This document shows positions 44,731 through 56,061 of a DNA stretch of 64,000 bases, piece after piece (positions within the stretch are counted from its first letter, which is position 1; every line of letters begins with the position of its first letter). Under the pieces are notes generated by a model. It did not search any database. It was given only the letters and a program-made list of their open reading frames with translations, and was not told the DNA's origin. The stretch comes from Podospora bellae-mahoneyi (taxonomy: Eukaryota; Ascomycota; Sordariomycetes; Sordariales; Podosporaceae). The DNA is taken from assembly GCF_035222275.1 (NCBI RefSeq), contig NW_026946360.1:186001-250000 (forward strand), written 5' to 3'. Both the position numbers and the translations under genes were made by a program.

Positions 44731-47397
44731 TTACACCATCTCCATCTTATCGCCGTCCATAACATAACCAACGTCGACTGTGGGCTCGGTTCTTTTTGAT
44801 CTGCTGAGATCCCCAAGCGTCGCCGCGACCCGGTCACAAGTAGCCGCCGATCGGTGCGTCAGCGCAAGCTCGTAGTCTACCACCACGTTCGAAGTGAGGT
44901 GCTCTGCCGCCATGGCCGCGAGTGACGAATTTTCCGGTCGCGTCACCTCGCCCATCACCGACTCTGCGTATTGTCTCGTGATCGTTTGGGTGGAAAGCGC
45001 CAGGGCCAGTAGTCCCTGTATGAAGACTTTGATAACTTTAAACCGGCTCACGATGCGAAGAAGGCCCTTGATGCAGACCGCAAAGTAGTGTCGTCGTACA
45101 GAATCGTCCTTTCGTTCCACCGAGGGTCCAGTCTGGCAAAGACTGCTTGCAAGAGACATCGTCCCGCCCAGTGGTCCCAACAGATTTCCCTGGAGATCAA
45201 ATGTACTCTGGTAATTGATTACCAGCCTCTTGAGCTGGTCAACCGAGGAGTTGAACGCACAGAGGGCGGATCCTTGAGTGTCGAATGACTGGAACTTCAG
45301 CCGCCGCAATGGGCCAAATATAAATGGTTGAAATAATGCAATGACAGCTGCATGAAAGTGCATACTAGACAAACGTCCGTAAGTATCTCCACATCTACAT
45401 TGGTCAACGGGGTTTCAACCAGAACTTACTGCATGCACATTGTCTCTGGAGAGTTCTGATCCCCTCTGACGCAGGCAAACGGCAGACCTGCCGCCCATGC
45501 AAGCAGTCGCCGAAAGATATTTTCAGCTTGTTCAAGGCTTGGGTTTCGATTCGGCATTGCTGCTAGCGGAGAACCATCGTCTGGCTCACCAGTATAGTAG
45601 TACAACCGCACCATGTCATGAACTATTACCGCCAGCTCATTCGTGGATACGTAGCTGACATCTGAATAGCTGGGGAGAGGGAGTATCGCTAAGCTACCGT
45701 CATCCGTCTTGTACGTATCGCGACCAGCTATGGGAAGCCCGGGATGCCCCTGAAATGCACAGGAGCGGGTATGTAAGTCAGTGAATCTATGTTCGTCAGC
45801 TTGAGAGTCTCGCCAGGCTGCCAACCCCAAATGAAGGACGTACGTTTGATTCGAAAATACACCCCACGCAGTATGTGAAGTGGCTTTGGCCCACTGGCCA
45901 GAGCTCAGAGTTATACCTGTCGGTTGAGCAATTACCCCTGCAGAAAAAGCGTCCCCAGTCCCGAATAGCCCCATGACCCGACTAGCTGCAAGAGAAGCGG
46001 CCTTGTATCGCGCCGAGAGGTCGGCGTGGCCTGACACCACGGCGCAAGCTCCAAGCAGAGTGGCGGTAGGGGCAGAGGTGATGGTGTTGAGATTCAATGA
46101 CTGCCAGAATAAATGATCTGCTTGTGCCAAAAATCGGACACCCAATTCTTGCAGACCCTTCTCGGGGTATAAGCTGCAGTAAGCTTGCTATGCTTTGAGT
46201 CAGCAACGTGAAATCGTACCCGGTTTTCAGCTACTTACGCAAGTCCACGCCAACAATGCATTGACGAGCTGGGATGAGCAGTAAACATGCCCCCCGTGGA
46301 CCAAGTCGTCGAGAAAGAGGTCTGCATCAAAAAGTTGAAAGGCAGGCTGGTCATTGACAAAGTATTGTGAGAGCAGGCTAGCGGCAAGATCTCCGTTAAT
46401 CGCGACATCAGTCCATTGGGTGATGTCAACGCTCTGAAATCGGTTGTCAGACTGTGGATAAGGGCGCTTATTTTCAATCGAGCATGTAATCTGTAGGGCA
46501 TCTATGTGGCTGAGAAGCTGACTGGGGTCGTATATCACCTGTAGCCCAAGGCGCTCAGCATCTGGATGTATTAGAGTAGGGTATACCGAGGGGTCTGAAG
46601 GGTGTTAGTTGTATTCCCGCAATGTCAGAATATCGAATATACGTACACCTGGTCGCCAATTCGTTCGCCAGGCTGTGGTGGGCATGTGGTTGAAGCATGT
46701 ATTCCTTTTCAATCTCTGTAGAGATTTGTCTTGAGAGTAAAGAAGGCGGCAAGGGTGAATTACCGACGGCAGATGAGCTCTTAGTGGACAAAGGCTGGTG
46801 GGGTGAGAATCTGAGGTTGTTCATGAATCAATTTACGGCACCGGGGAGAGGAGGCAAGACATGTTAACAAGTTTGAGTGGCAAACTAGATGTTTGTCAAA
46901 GGGCCAAGCCAGTCATGAAGAGGGAAAAAAACAATCAATACTCACGGCTGGGAATAATGGCTGAAAGCTTCATTATCCAGTCGTTCTCCCAACGATGATT
47001 GAGCGCTGCTAGGCCTCTGGTCAAAGACACTTACCGCAATATCGTCGAGATGCATATTGTCAGAGCTCTCTGCACCCTGAGACCTATACAGCAACTCCAA
47101 ATCCTGAATCCGTTCTCGGAGACGCACGTTTTCCAGGCGCAACGCCTCTTCTGGCGAAAGTTGGTAGCGGCATTCTTGAGGTCGCTGCCGCGATTGGCAC
47201 TGAAAGCACGGCTCTCCGCCGCTGCACTTGATCTTTTTCGTCTTGCAATAGGCGCAAGCCTTGCGAGACAGCAGACGACGAGGCGGAAGTGCAGGAGAAT
47301 CACTTAGGGGCCCGAGGGAGGAAGTTTCTTGAGAAGACCGGGACTCGGCCGATTCTTGCCTGTGGGGTGCGGGGGCAATGTCTCTGAAGCGAGGCAT
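44731..47397 (-). CDS. Zn2Cys6 transcription factor with fungal-specific regulatory region
   Basis: Six exons (46946-47397, 46647-46810, 46239-46561, 45844-46187, 45430-45786, 44731-45364) give about 757 aa. The zinc cluster spans Cys48-Cys76: CAYCKTKKIKC, then EPCFQC and RPQEC, spacing C-x2-C-x6-C-x5-C-x2-C-x8-C. A short coiled coil follows (EALRLENVRLRERIQDLELL), typical of dimeric DNA-binding regulators. The middle part (residues ~230-560) has the layout of the fungal transcription factor regulatory region: FQLFDADLFLDDL, LLGACAVVSGHADLSARY, WGVFSNQTF and ELAVIVHDMVRLYYY. It acts in the nucleus; targets are unknown. It is the only regulator near the PKS cluster, but lies outside the SMP-30 boundaries. 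Splices of exons 2-3 and 4-5 are less certain than the rest. Confidence 0.85.
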
Positions 47398-48235
47398 GTT
47401 GAAGTGACGAGGTTGTGCAAAGTCCTAGCAGACAAGATGCGTTTGAAGATGGCTGCATACACAAGGGAGCCAGTTGACTTATCAGGAGTTGAGTCCGGCG
47501 CCGCGGGTTCGATGAGATCAAAAGTGGCAGTTTTGTATGCGTTTGGGAGAAAACATTTGAGCTTTCATCAGGGTCCATCCACTACTAGTTGGGGCCTGCA
47601 GCGTGTCAGCCTAGATCGGGGCCAGGATACGTTGCCAAGCGTATGAGGTAGGCATGAAAGTTGCCAGTAATCGTCATCTAACGTCTTTTCTTAATTGTGG
47701 ACAGCATGGCGATTTGTTACGAGGTTACCTGGGCACCCCTGGCGAGTATGGCAAGAAAGAGTGCAAAGGAATGACGTCGCCATCAAGCGGTGGAACCCTT
47801 CGGATCGCGTGCAGGGTCTGAACGAAGGATTTTCGCCCAAATATTCCTCATCGAGAAATGGAAGCGGGGTACCGCTAGCGGATCCAACGCCCAGACTTCC
47901 ACTAGCAGGTTTTGACATGTCAAAAAGGGACCAAATGCTCCGCGTAAAGGTTAGGGTTCATGGTCAGTCACTCCTGAATCCGAAACATTGAGATCGCATC
48001 ACGGCACCTACGACATCCGAGGAAGATACCTATGTTATTCGCCGTCGTAGCCGCTAGCAAATTTAAACCAGGGTAGTTCAATCAGCAAATTAGACAAACC
48101 AATTGCAAACTCCAAATTTTGCCTCAACATTGGGCACCAGATCGAGACCTATGGCTGGATGAGCTGAGGCATCCTTTCCAAATGAGGGGTTTTGACAGTC
48201 GGAATTTCGAGGATGGCTCATCTACAGGACGTTAA
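47398..48235. other. Intergenic, no gene seen
   Basis: The upstream region of the regulator gene plus flanking DNA. A 98-codon plus-strand frame (47695-47991) has no recognisable content. Confidence 0.45.
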
Positions 48236-48487
48236 CCGAAACTTCAACCAGCAGACCAGCCTCCAAAAGACAACAACCATAACTCTGTCGACAACCTGGC
48301 AAGCTTTGTCGAACAGTACCTTCGCTCAACTACCACCAGACAAGACCGCGAAATCAAACTCCTGAAGTTACTCGAAGACATGGGTGATGAATACCTCTAC
48401 CACCTCGGCGAAAATGACACCCAGGCCGAGAGATACTATAGAAACGTTCTCCAGCTAGCCGAACGCCTTCACGCCGCTAGTTCGTAG
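48236..48487 (+). pseudogene. TPR-like C-terminal gene fragment
   Basis: A plus-strand frame without an early ATG runs from a stop at 48233-48235 to TAG at 48485-48487. It reads NLASFVEQYLRSTTRQDREI, KLLKLLEDMGDEYLYHLGE and AERYYRNVLQLAERLHAA. The last two stretches resemble a tetratricopeptide helix pair. It is either the last exon of a gene whose other exons I cannot find, or the remnant of a TPR protein (many fungal NLR-type proteins end in such repeats). No upstream exon is evident. Confidence 0.35.
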
Positions 48488-49424
48488 TGACCCATTGAAG
48501 GACATGACTGTTTTGGCGTCAGGGGCGAAAAGCGGCATTTTATCATGGCATGGCTGGCTATCAGGCTCTCTGCAAATATGACTCCCAAAAGGACTGGCAT
48601 CAAGTCAACAGTTGCAACAGCCAGGTCAATGTTTGAAAACGAAAACTCACGTTCTATAATCATCTAACTCGATCATCCAAGTCATACAAGATCTATGTAC
48701 AAAATACCCACGCGCGTCGCCTTCGACCATACCGGATCAAAATTCTGTACGTGTCAACCTAGTCTTTAGTAGGGAAAAATAAAGTACAGAAATAGAATTT
48801 GTCCCTAATATCATTTCATATGGGTGGTCTCTGGTATTTCCTTGCGCCAAAATGAAACCAGCACACTCCTTCGAGGGCCTGCAATTCAGCCAGAGAGAAG
48901 TTGCACCCAGAAGCGGCCAAAAAAAAAAAAAAAAAAAAAGGAAAGCCGAAGAAGAAAAACTCATTGCATCCAAAAGTCGGATAAATCTTAACCCCTTTCC
49001 CCTTCCGAAAGCCAAGCGAGCCCAAGACCGTTCCCTCCCTTATGCCGACCAACGCCCCTGGAAGAGAACTGACAAAACAGGCAAATCAGAAGAGAGGGAA
49101 GAGAAATAAGGGTGGTTCCAAACGAGAGCAAGAAGAGAACACAAAAGAGAAGTAATAAAAGATACACCGGCAGACTTTTGTTCAAAAGATATAACAATAC
49201 TCGCCCCCGTTTCATGAAGGCGTGCGCGCGTGTGTGCGACCCCGTCCTCCTGTCATTCCAGACATGCTTGCCCCCAGGCAAGAGGCCATCATCATGTCAT
49301 GCTCCCCATTCAGTGCCCTCGCTTATCCCTTGGAAGATGAGGATAGAGGCCCCAAGTCCATGTTGAGAACAGATGATTGTGGAGTCCAATCATGACACAT
49401 CCTACACCACCGGAGGCGCACCAT
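48488..49424. other. Intergenic with poly(A) run
   Basis: No gene is seen. A run of about 21 A lies at 48919-48939, on the opposite strand to the downstream repeat-protein gene, near its 3' side. Confidence 0.5.
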
Positions 49425-51560
49425 TTAGTCACTATCATCAAGGGCGATGGCAGCAATGGGCGTGGCAATCACACGACCAGTCTCAACCACGGTGCGGCGG
49501 GTGGTGAATGTCATGACTGTGGGCTTGCGAGTGATGGTGGTGGTGCGCTTAGTCGTGGTCATTAACAGCTTGGTTGTCGTTGTGCGGAGCGTGGTCATAA
49601 TCGGGCGGGGGTTGGTAATATTTGTCTTGTGAGTGGTGGTGGGATGAAGACTGATTGTAAGCCGAGTAATCGTGGGCTTGCCAGTAGTGGTAGGCTTCCA
49701 CTTGTGAGTGGTGTTAGGCTTGTGAGTGGTAGGCTTGTAAGTGTTGGTAGGCTTCCAGTTGTGAGTGGGGGTATGCTTGTGAGTGGTAGGTTTCCAGTTG
49801 TAAGTGGAGGTAGGCTCCGACTTGTGAGGGGTGGTATGCTTGTGAGGGGTGGTATGCTTGTGAGTGGTGTTAGGCTTGTGAGTGGTAGGAGGCTTGTAAG
49901 TGGTAGGAGGCTCCGGCTTGTGAGGGGTATTAGGCTTGTGAGTGGTAGGAGGCTCCGGCTTGTGAGGGGTAGGAGGCTCCGGCTTGTGAGTGGTAGGAGG
50001 CTCCGGCTTGTGAGGGGTATTAGGCTTGTGAGTGGTAGGAGGCTCCGGCTTGTGAGTGGTGTTAGGCTTGTGAGTGGTGTTAGGCTTGTGAGTGGTGTTA
50101 GGCTTGTGAGTGGTGTTAGGCTTGTGAGTTGTAGGAGGCTTGTAAGTGGTAGGCTCCGCCTTGTGAGTCGAGGTAGGCTCCGACTTATCAGTCGAGGTGG
50201 GCTCCGACTTGTCAGTCGAGGTAGGCTCCGACTTGCCAGTCGAGGTGGGCTCCGACTTGCCAGTCGAGGTGGGCTCCGACTTATCAGTCGAGGTGGGCTC
50301 CGACTTATGAGTGGTGTTGGGCTTGTAAGTGGTAGGCTCCGACTTGCCAGTCGAGGTAGGCTCCGACTTGCCAGTCGAGGTGGGCTCCGACTTGCCAGTC
50401 GAGGTGGGCCCCGACTTGTCAGTCGAGGTAGGCTCCGACTTGCCAGTCGAGGTGGGCTCCGACTTATCAGTCGAGGTGGGCTCCGACTTATGAGTGGTGT
50501 TGGGCTTGTAAGTGGTAGGCTCTGACTTGTCAGTCGAGGTAGACTCCGACTTGTTAGTCGAGGTGGGCTCCGACTTATGAGTGGTGTTGGGCTTGTAAGT
50601 GGTAGGCTCTGACTTGTGAGTTGAGGTGGGCTCCGACTTGTGAGTCGAGGTGGGCTTCGACTTGTCAGTCGAGGTGGCCTTCGACTTATGAGTGGTGTTG
50701 GGCTTGTAAGTGGTAGGCTCTGACTTGTGAGTTGAGGTGGGCTCCGACTTGTGAGTCGAGGTGGGCTTCGACTTGTCAGTCGAGGTGGGCTTCGACTTAT
50801 GAGTGGTGTTGGGCTTGTAAGTGGTAGGCTCTGACTTGTGAGTTGAGGTGGGCTCCGACTTGTGAGTCGAGGTGGGCTCCGACTTGTCAGTCGAGGTGAG
50901 CTTCGACTTATGAGTGGTGTTGGGCTTGTAAGCGGTAGGCTCCGACTTGTCAGTCGAGGTGGGCTCCGACTTATCAGTCGAGGTAGTCTCCGACTTATGA
51001 GTGGTGTTGGGCTTTGCCGTGGTGGTGGGGGGAGCGACAATGGTGGTCTTGACGGTCGTGGCAGTGGTCCGGCAAGTGCGGTAGTAGTCGTCATCCAAGA
51101 TATAACCGTAACCATCTCGCATGGACATCTGCGAGGGACCACGAGTCTCGCCGCGGTTGGTGGCATAAGACTGATCCCACTCGCGGGTGTACATCGAGCA
51201 GAACAGACCCTGGGGGACTCCGTTCTCAAACAGGGTGTAGGCAAGGAAGAATCTGCAAGTGTCGTAGGTGCCATCAGGCTTGGGGTGCTTGCGATGATAG
51301 TTGGTGACGCTCACACAGTGAGCAGCGCACAGGTGAGGGATGTGGGCCTCAGGGAAGAACTTGAAGCCTATGTAGGTGTCCTTGCCGTCCTCGTCCATCG
51401 GAGCATTGATGGTGGCATCTCCATAGGGGATGGGACCGATGAAGCCATCAATGGGATCAGGGAAATCAGCGTTGCGGATGACAACAACACTGCCGAGAGC
51501 ACTCGAAGGCAAGGTGGCCGAAATGCCCGCGGCCAGCAGGGCCGAAACCATGCCCTTCAT
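49425..51560 (-). CDS. Secreted Thr/Ser/Lys/Pro-rich repeat protein (cell-wall or matrix type)
   Basis: A single frame of 711 aa. Residues 1-23 (MKGMVSALLAAGISATLPSS...) form a signal peptide. A ~150-residue N-terminal domain follows with paired cysteines (LCAAHCVSVT, YDTCRFFLAY, GLFCSMYTREWD); the pattern loosely recalls PAN/apple-like domains common in secreted fungal proteins. From about residue 170 to 640 the protein is almost wholly short repeats: STDKSEPT, STHKSEPT, TTYKPNTTHKS, then THKPNTTHKP and PPTTHKPEP units. Such tracts are expected to be heavily O-mannosylated and basic. The C-terminal ~60 residues are Thr/Arg-rich with no GPI-anchor tail seen. Location is inferred to be extracellular or wall-bound. 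The repeat DNA also opens long antisense frames, which I do not take as genes. Confidence 0.8.
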   Translation of the reverse strand: MKGMVSALLAAGISATLPSSALGSVVVIRNADFPDPIDGFIGPIPYGDATINAPMDEDGKDTYIGFKFFPEAHIPHLCAAHCVSVTNYHRKHPKPDGTYDTCRFFLAYTLFENGVPQGLFCSMYTREWDQSYATNRGETRGPSQMSMRDGYGYILDDDYYRTCRTTATTVKTTIVAPPTTTAKPNTTHKSETTSTDKSEPTSTDKSEPTAYKPNTTHKSKLTSTDKSEPTSTHKSEPTSTHKSEPTTYKPNTTHKSKPTSTDKSKPTSTHKSEPTSTHKSEPTTYKPNTTHKSKATSTDKSKPTSTHKSEPTSTHKSEPTTYKPNTTHKSEPTSTNKSESTSTDKSEPTTYKPNTTHKSEPTSTDKSEPTSTGKSEPTSTDKSGPTSTGKSEPTSTGKSEPTSTGKSEPTTYKPNTTHKSEPTSTDKSEPTSTGKSEPTSTGKSEPTSTDKSEPTSTDKSEPTSTHKAEPTTYKPPTTHKPNTTHKPNTTHKPNTTHKPNTTHKPEPPTTHKPNTPHKPEPPTTHKPEPPTPHKPEPPTTHKPNTPHKPEPPTTYKPPTTHKPNTTHKHTTPHKHTTPHKSEPTSTYNWKPTTHKHTPTHNWKPTNTYKPTTHKPNTTHKWKPTTTGKPTITRLTISLHPTTTHKTNITNPRPIMTTLRTTTTKLLMTTTKRTTTITRKPTVMTFTTRRTVVETGRVIATPIAAIALDDSD
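49700..51010. repeat. Coding minisatellite with 111-bp higher-order repeat
   Basis: Units of 24 bp (8 aa, such as STDKSEPT) and 15-33 bp alternate through the repeat-protein gene. Between about 50577 and 50910 a 111-bp (37-aa) block repeats nearly perfectly: the same ATGAGTGGTGTTGG word starts at 50577, 50688 and 50799. In-frame unit lengths preserve the protein. Confidence 0.85.
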
Positions 51561-54304
51561 GTTGGACGATGGTGACGAGAGCAGTTAAGAGGGAGAATGA
51601 TGAAAAGAGTGAAGCAACGCTTGAAAGTTGCAATGCGAGCAATGCAATGCGAAGGCTTTCAAGGTCGGCTCTGGGCTACCGGGCTGACTGGGCTGGATGC
51701 TGCTGGGGAAAGATGTGGGAGTAAGGGGAGCACAACCAGCGATATTTAAGATCATGGCGACCTGATCGTTCTTCGCAGGCCCACTCCGTATTCTGCTTCG
51801 GTGGTGTTGTCGGAATGGGGATCTGGAAGCCTGTTGGCGTGAGGAGAGCCGGGAGAGGCTTGCATCCTAAGCCACGCCCACGCAGGTAGAGGCATGGCTT
51901 TGATGGCGATACGAAGTGACCATCCACCCACTCCACCCCTACATCATTTGTGTACGATCTAAAACTTCTCAACGGTAGTTCTGCCCTCTTCATGTAAGCA
52001 CTTTTGGATTCGCAGAGAGCGAATGAGGTGAACAGCTCGGAACTAATCTCTGCTGTGTATCATGTCATCTGCTCTCGAGATCGCTGTCTTCAAATTGCCC
52101 ATCAACGTAGTCTCTTCTTCAAAGCAGCATTCTGTGATTGAGCTTTGAAGTGTCCGTATGGACCAAGAAGGATACCGGCCAGTCACACAACAAACTTACA
52201 ATGAATGCAAAAAAGGGCACCGTCCGTCCCATCGTTGCCCCGTGTTTCTTACGTCAGGGTCCAGCTATGGATGATGAAGGAGAGTCAACGTGCGAAAAGG
52301 ATTCTGCATGCGAAGAGCCAGGAGCTTCGTAACTTCAATCCCCCCCACCCCCCAAAGCTCGGATAAGCTTCTTCAACAGCGGTTCGGTTCGGTCCGGCCC
52401 CGTGCTAGTCCCGCTGTCAGTCCACTCCCTTGGCCATGGCAACCGCAGCAATCATCATCACTTCATCCCAACCTCAACTGTGGACTCGAACCAAAATTAC
52501 GAGCAGCCCCCCGCTTGCTATCCTTGCCCCCTTCTCCCACAACCACCGGACTCCGTGAATACTTGACCAGGGTAGACCCAATACGCAGCGTAGGCAACTC
52601 CGGCCCACATTCTCGGTGATGGAAAGGTGATCTCACCTTGGACCAACGGGGTACCTAGGTGAGTGAGCACGCGATCGACCGGATTCTCCCCGGTGTATCC
52701 AGTTACATGAAACTAGAACACCGAACCCCAAAACGCATTGTGGGGCTCCAGCTTCTCGTGAACATCGATGTAATGTGCCAGGATTCTCTTGTTGAAGCCC
52801 ATGATCATACTCGAAGTTTACCATCGCTCATGACAAAATCAGGCCGGAACCATGAAAAGCGTGGAATCTATTCGGGGATCACCAAACGCAACATCCAGAC
52901 CCAAATCCTAACCACCTATCCATCCCAACAAACCAGGGCAGTCTCTGGTCAGATCCCAATTGGCAATCCCAACCTGTCTTATTATATACATGTTTCTCTC
53001 AGCGTTGTTCTTTTCGATCTGGTTGGCTCTATCTCAGCTGAATCCCCGTCTATCTTCGAGACCCGACTACCGCCTTCAGAATCCCACACTTACCCCCTCT
53101 GCAAATCCAAAGAAAACACCGCCGGGCTCGAGACACAAGTTTTTGTTTGGCACCATTGAGATAAGACAGCAGGTATCTCCCATGATAAGCATCACCCAAG
53201 TACCAAATAACCGTCCACCTGATCTGAGCACATCAACTTACCCCAGCTCAAGCGCGTTGCGGGCCATCACCTTTTCCAGCTCCCACTTTCGTTAGAAGTA
53301 CCTTACCCAACAAGACTCCCTCTTCCACACCATACCGTATCTGTCCCCGACCATGATCGCCCTTTATTATCATCCCGAATCTCTTGGTGGAGATCCAGAG
53401 TGGTACATCCGGCCATCAAATTGTATAGAGCTTTGCTCAAGGATACAACGAAAACGGGAGTCGGAAAGGGTGGGCGATGTCAAGTTGCCCGGATTGAGAC
53501 GTCAGGACGCGAAGGGAAATATTGGGTATTTGTTGATATTAAAACTACTAATGTGCTGCTCGCCGCGTCTCTCTGTCTTGTGACAAACCAAAGGATGTTT
53601 GTGGACTAAAGATGAAACACAGCCATCTTTCCCCAACCTGAACAGACTATCAGGAGGCAGACATAACAAATTCTTTGTTAAGCCGTACACCATCAGCTCT
53701 CTCTCTATTCAATATTAATCGACGCATGAAAACAAAACTGGTATAATAGGGTATTCTTTTTTCCCCGCCTCGGGTTCGTTTCGTTCGTTTGTTTGTGTAT
53801 GTTCCAATTCCCCTCCCCACCTATCCGTTCCATCCCAATGCCTGCCCCTCCACCATTTTTTGAGCAACCAGAGCAGCAGCTGGCGAAACCATGCAACAGT
53901 AGACTCCCAACACCACCTCACAACTTTTCCACTTTCTCACAAATCAGCCCCTCGCAAGTAAATGGGCAACCAAATAAGAAAAAAGAAGCGGGGGCTGGTT
54001 GCGAGGCGGTGACAGTGAAAAAATAAAGGCACCGATGTATACGCAACGGAGAAAGACATTTCGGAAAACCCGTCAATTCGAAAAACAAAAAATGATCTCC
54101 CCAACGCCCACAATTAGTTGTACCCTCCTAGTTTGCCTTTCGCCCTCAAGCCAAAGTGGTAGTGTTGGTGATTGTGGGCCGGCCCTCGTCTATACCACTG
54201 TGCATTCTTCGCTTTGGCAACCATTGTCTTCCTGCCCGGGTCTTGTCGCTATAAAAGGAAAAAGGTATTTTTTGGCAAATATAACCAACAGAATCATCGC
54301 CACC
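51561..54304. other. 2.7-kb intergenic stretch, no gene seen
   Basis: It holds the promoter of the repeat-protein gene and the 3' flank of the ceramide synthase gene. Frames of up to 166 codons (52659-53159) show no domain or motif. Pyrimidine-rich and A-rich patches occur but nothing I can name. Confidence 0.45.
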
Positions 54305-56061
54305 TTAGTCAACCTGCTTCTCGCAACCGATTCGTCCGAGGAGTTCCTTACGGTCGCTGTGACCAGGCAAGCTGACTCCTGTTGCCGTTGTTGACCTTTT
54401 GCCGCGGGCCACCCTCCTCTCCCAGCTTTTCAGATCGATTTCGTCTGCGCCAACTTCCTCCTCAAGCGGCTGCGCCTCCTCGTAAACATACTCATCCGGA
54501 TCCTCGAGATCATCTGCTTCGTCATCACTTCGCGTGTCCTCGGCGCTGCCTCCCTTGATCACTTTGATGGCAACTCGTATAATTAGATAAAACCACATCA
54601 CGGTCAGAATCTGGAGGAAAAACAGCATGCCGAAGAATCCGTTCCGGAAGTTGTGGTTGAAGCAGACTGGTGCATCGGTATCCCAGAGCGGCCTCGCAAT
54701 ATAAAGCCAGGTGTCGTTGGCGGGTGGCGGGTGCGGTCCGTCAAGTTCGCGCCCGTAGAAGCAGCCGTTCATGTAGATCAGGGTATGAGCCCAGACGGAG
54801 TAGATGGCCATCGGAAAGAATATGTGTCGCGCGATGAACCATGTGACCATGAAGACAGCAAACATGACATCGCAAATCGTCTTGTAACCCAGGTATTTGA
54901 GACACTTGGCGAACTAAGGGGGTTTGGTTAGCAGACTAGAACATAATCAGGGGGTGTCGAGGCGTCACGACAACACATACGGGAAGGAAAATGTCCACCA
55001 CATCCATCAGAACCAGAATGAGATTGCCCACGCGCGTGTGTCCCTCTCTGTAAGCAGCATAAATCAAGGTGCTTGTAACGATGTGGTGGGAAAACATTTG
55101 CCAGTGGTCCTTGCGGCGTTCCTCGATGTTGATAACAATGAGTAGCTGCAGGTAGAAAGACAGCTGTGCCAGGGTGTAGGCCTTCATGAGCCCATCCATT
55201 TCACGATTCGGCCATTCTTTCCAAAGATCGTGGAGGCTCAGATAGTAGGTAGATGTCCGGTAGATGTACTGTGCCATCGTGTCAGCACGCCTCACTTCAA
55301 CCACAGAAACGAAAAGTAATTTTAACACATACCACTCCCAGGGGCCAGAAGAAAGAATAGTAGACCAACAACCAGCCTTGTTCGCTGAATCTTACAATGT
55401 CTTTCTTCTTATGAACTCCCTTAGCCCTAGCAAACGGAGCCAGCACGTATTCCATTATCCCAGCCCTCAAGCCCGTCAGCACCACGATGAAGAAAGCGAT
55501 GAGGTACCAATCGTCGCCACCGAGGAAGTATTTCCCTGTATTCTGGTTGTAATACGAGAGCGTAAAGAACTTGGATGTGTACTCGCGCGCGCGGGGCATG
55601 CTGTGGGCCAGGAAGAGGAGGGCGACGAGATTGCAGGAGAGTCCTGTGGAAGTCAGCTTGAGATCCAAAGACCAAGATACGAAGTATGGGGACTGACCAA
55701 TCTGATTGGCAACAAACCACCGGGCAAGACCTTTCAGAGCCCCATCATCCTTTCGCTTGGGTCGACGAACAAGCACTTTGTTGCCGTTTCTTTGCATGTA
55801 TAGGGGCACGTTCAAACTGTTGGGCTTGCCGGTACTCCGTGGTGCTGTCTGCGGCAGGCCAACAGAGGCGACTTGGGTATCGTGCTGGTCGGAGCCATCT
55901 TGAGAAATAGGGGCCGGGAGGTTGCTCATGGTGTACTGAGCGACGGCCGGACCGCCAATTGACCGTCTGGGAGACGAGCTGATGGAGTAGCACGATGTTG
56001 TTGAAGATTCGTCGCGATCGAGACCACCGACTTTTACTTGAGCCGTGCCGGCTGGATACAA
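54305..56061 (-). CDS. LAG1: Sphingosine N-acyltransferase (ceramide synthase), TLC domain
   Basis: Four exons (55698-56061, 55333-55643, 54981-55268, 54305-54913) give 523 aa. The TLC domain has the catalytic His pair in KDHWQMFSHHIVTSTLI (about residues 286-287). The Lag1 motif surroundings are also present: YRTSTYYLSLHDLW, YLQLLIVINIEERRKDHW and LMDVVDIFLPFAKCLKYLG. Several hydrophobic helices flank it. Lag1-type enzymes join a fatty acyl-CoA to a sphingoid base in the ER membrane. A long polar N-terminus (~115 residues) and an acidic C-terminal tail (SDDEADDLEDPDEY) are as in fungal Lag1/BarA. The first intron (54 nt) is in frame and could be missed by a simple ORF call. The start at 56061 is the most distal ATG; MSNLPAP further in is an alternative. 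Whether it is the Lag1 or Lac1 paralogue is not decided. Confidence 0.9.

Noticed and set aside
49595-51575. Long open frames within the repeat tract besides the chosen one: a 559-codon frame on the same strand (49595-51274) and plus-strand frames of 298 and 237 codons
   Set aside because: They arise because the repeat unit length is a multiple of three, which keeps other frames open. They lack a signal peptide or domains; the 711-aa frame has both a signal peptide and a non-repeat N-terminal domain.
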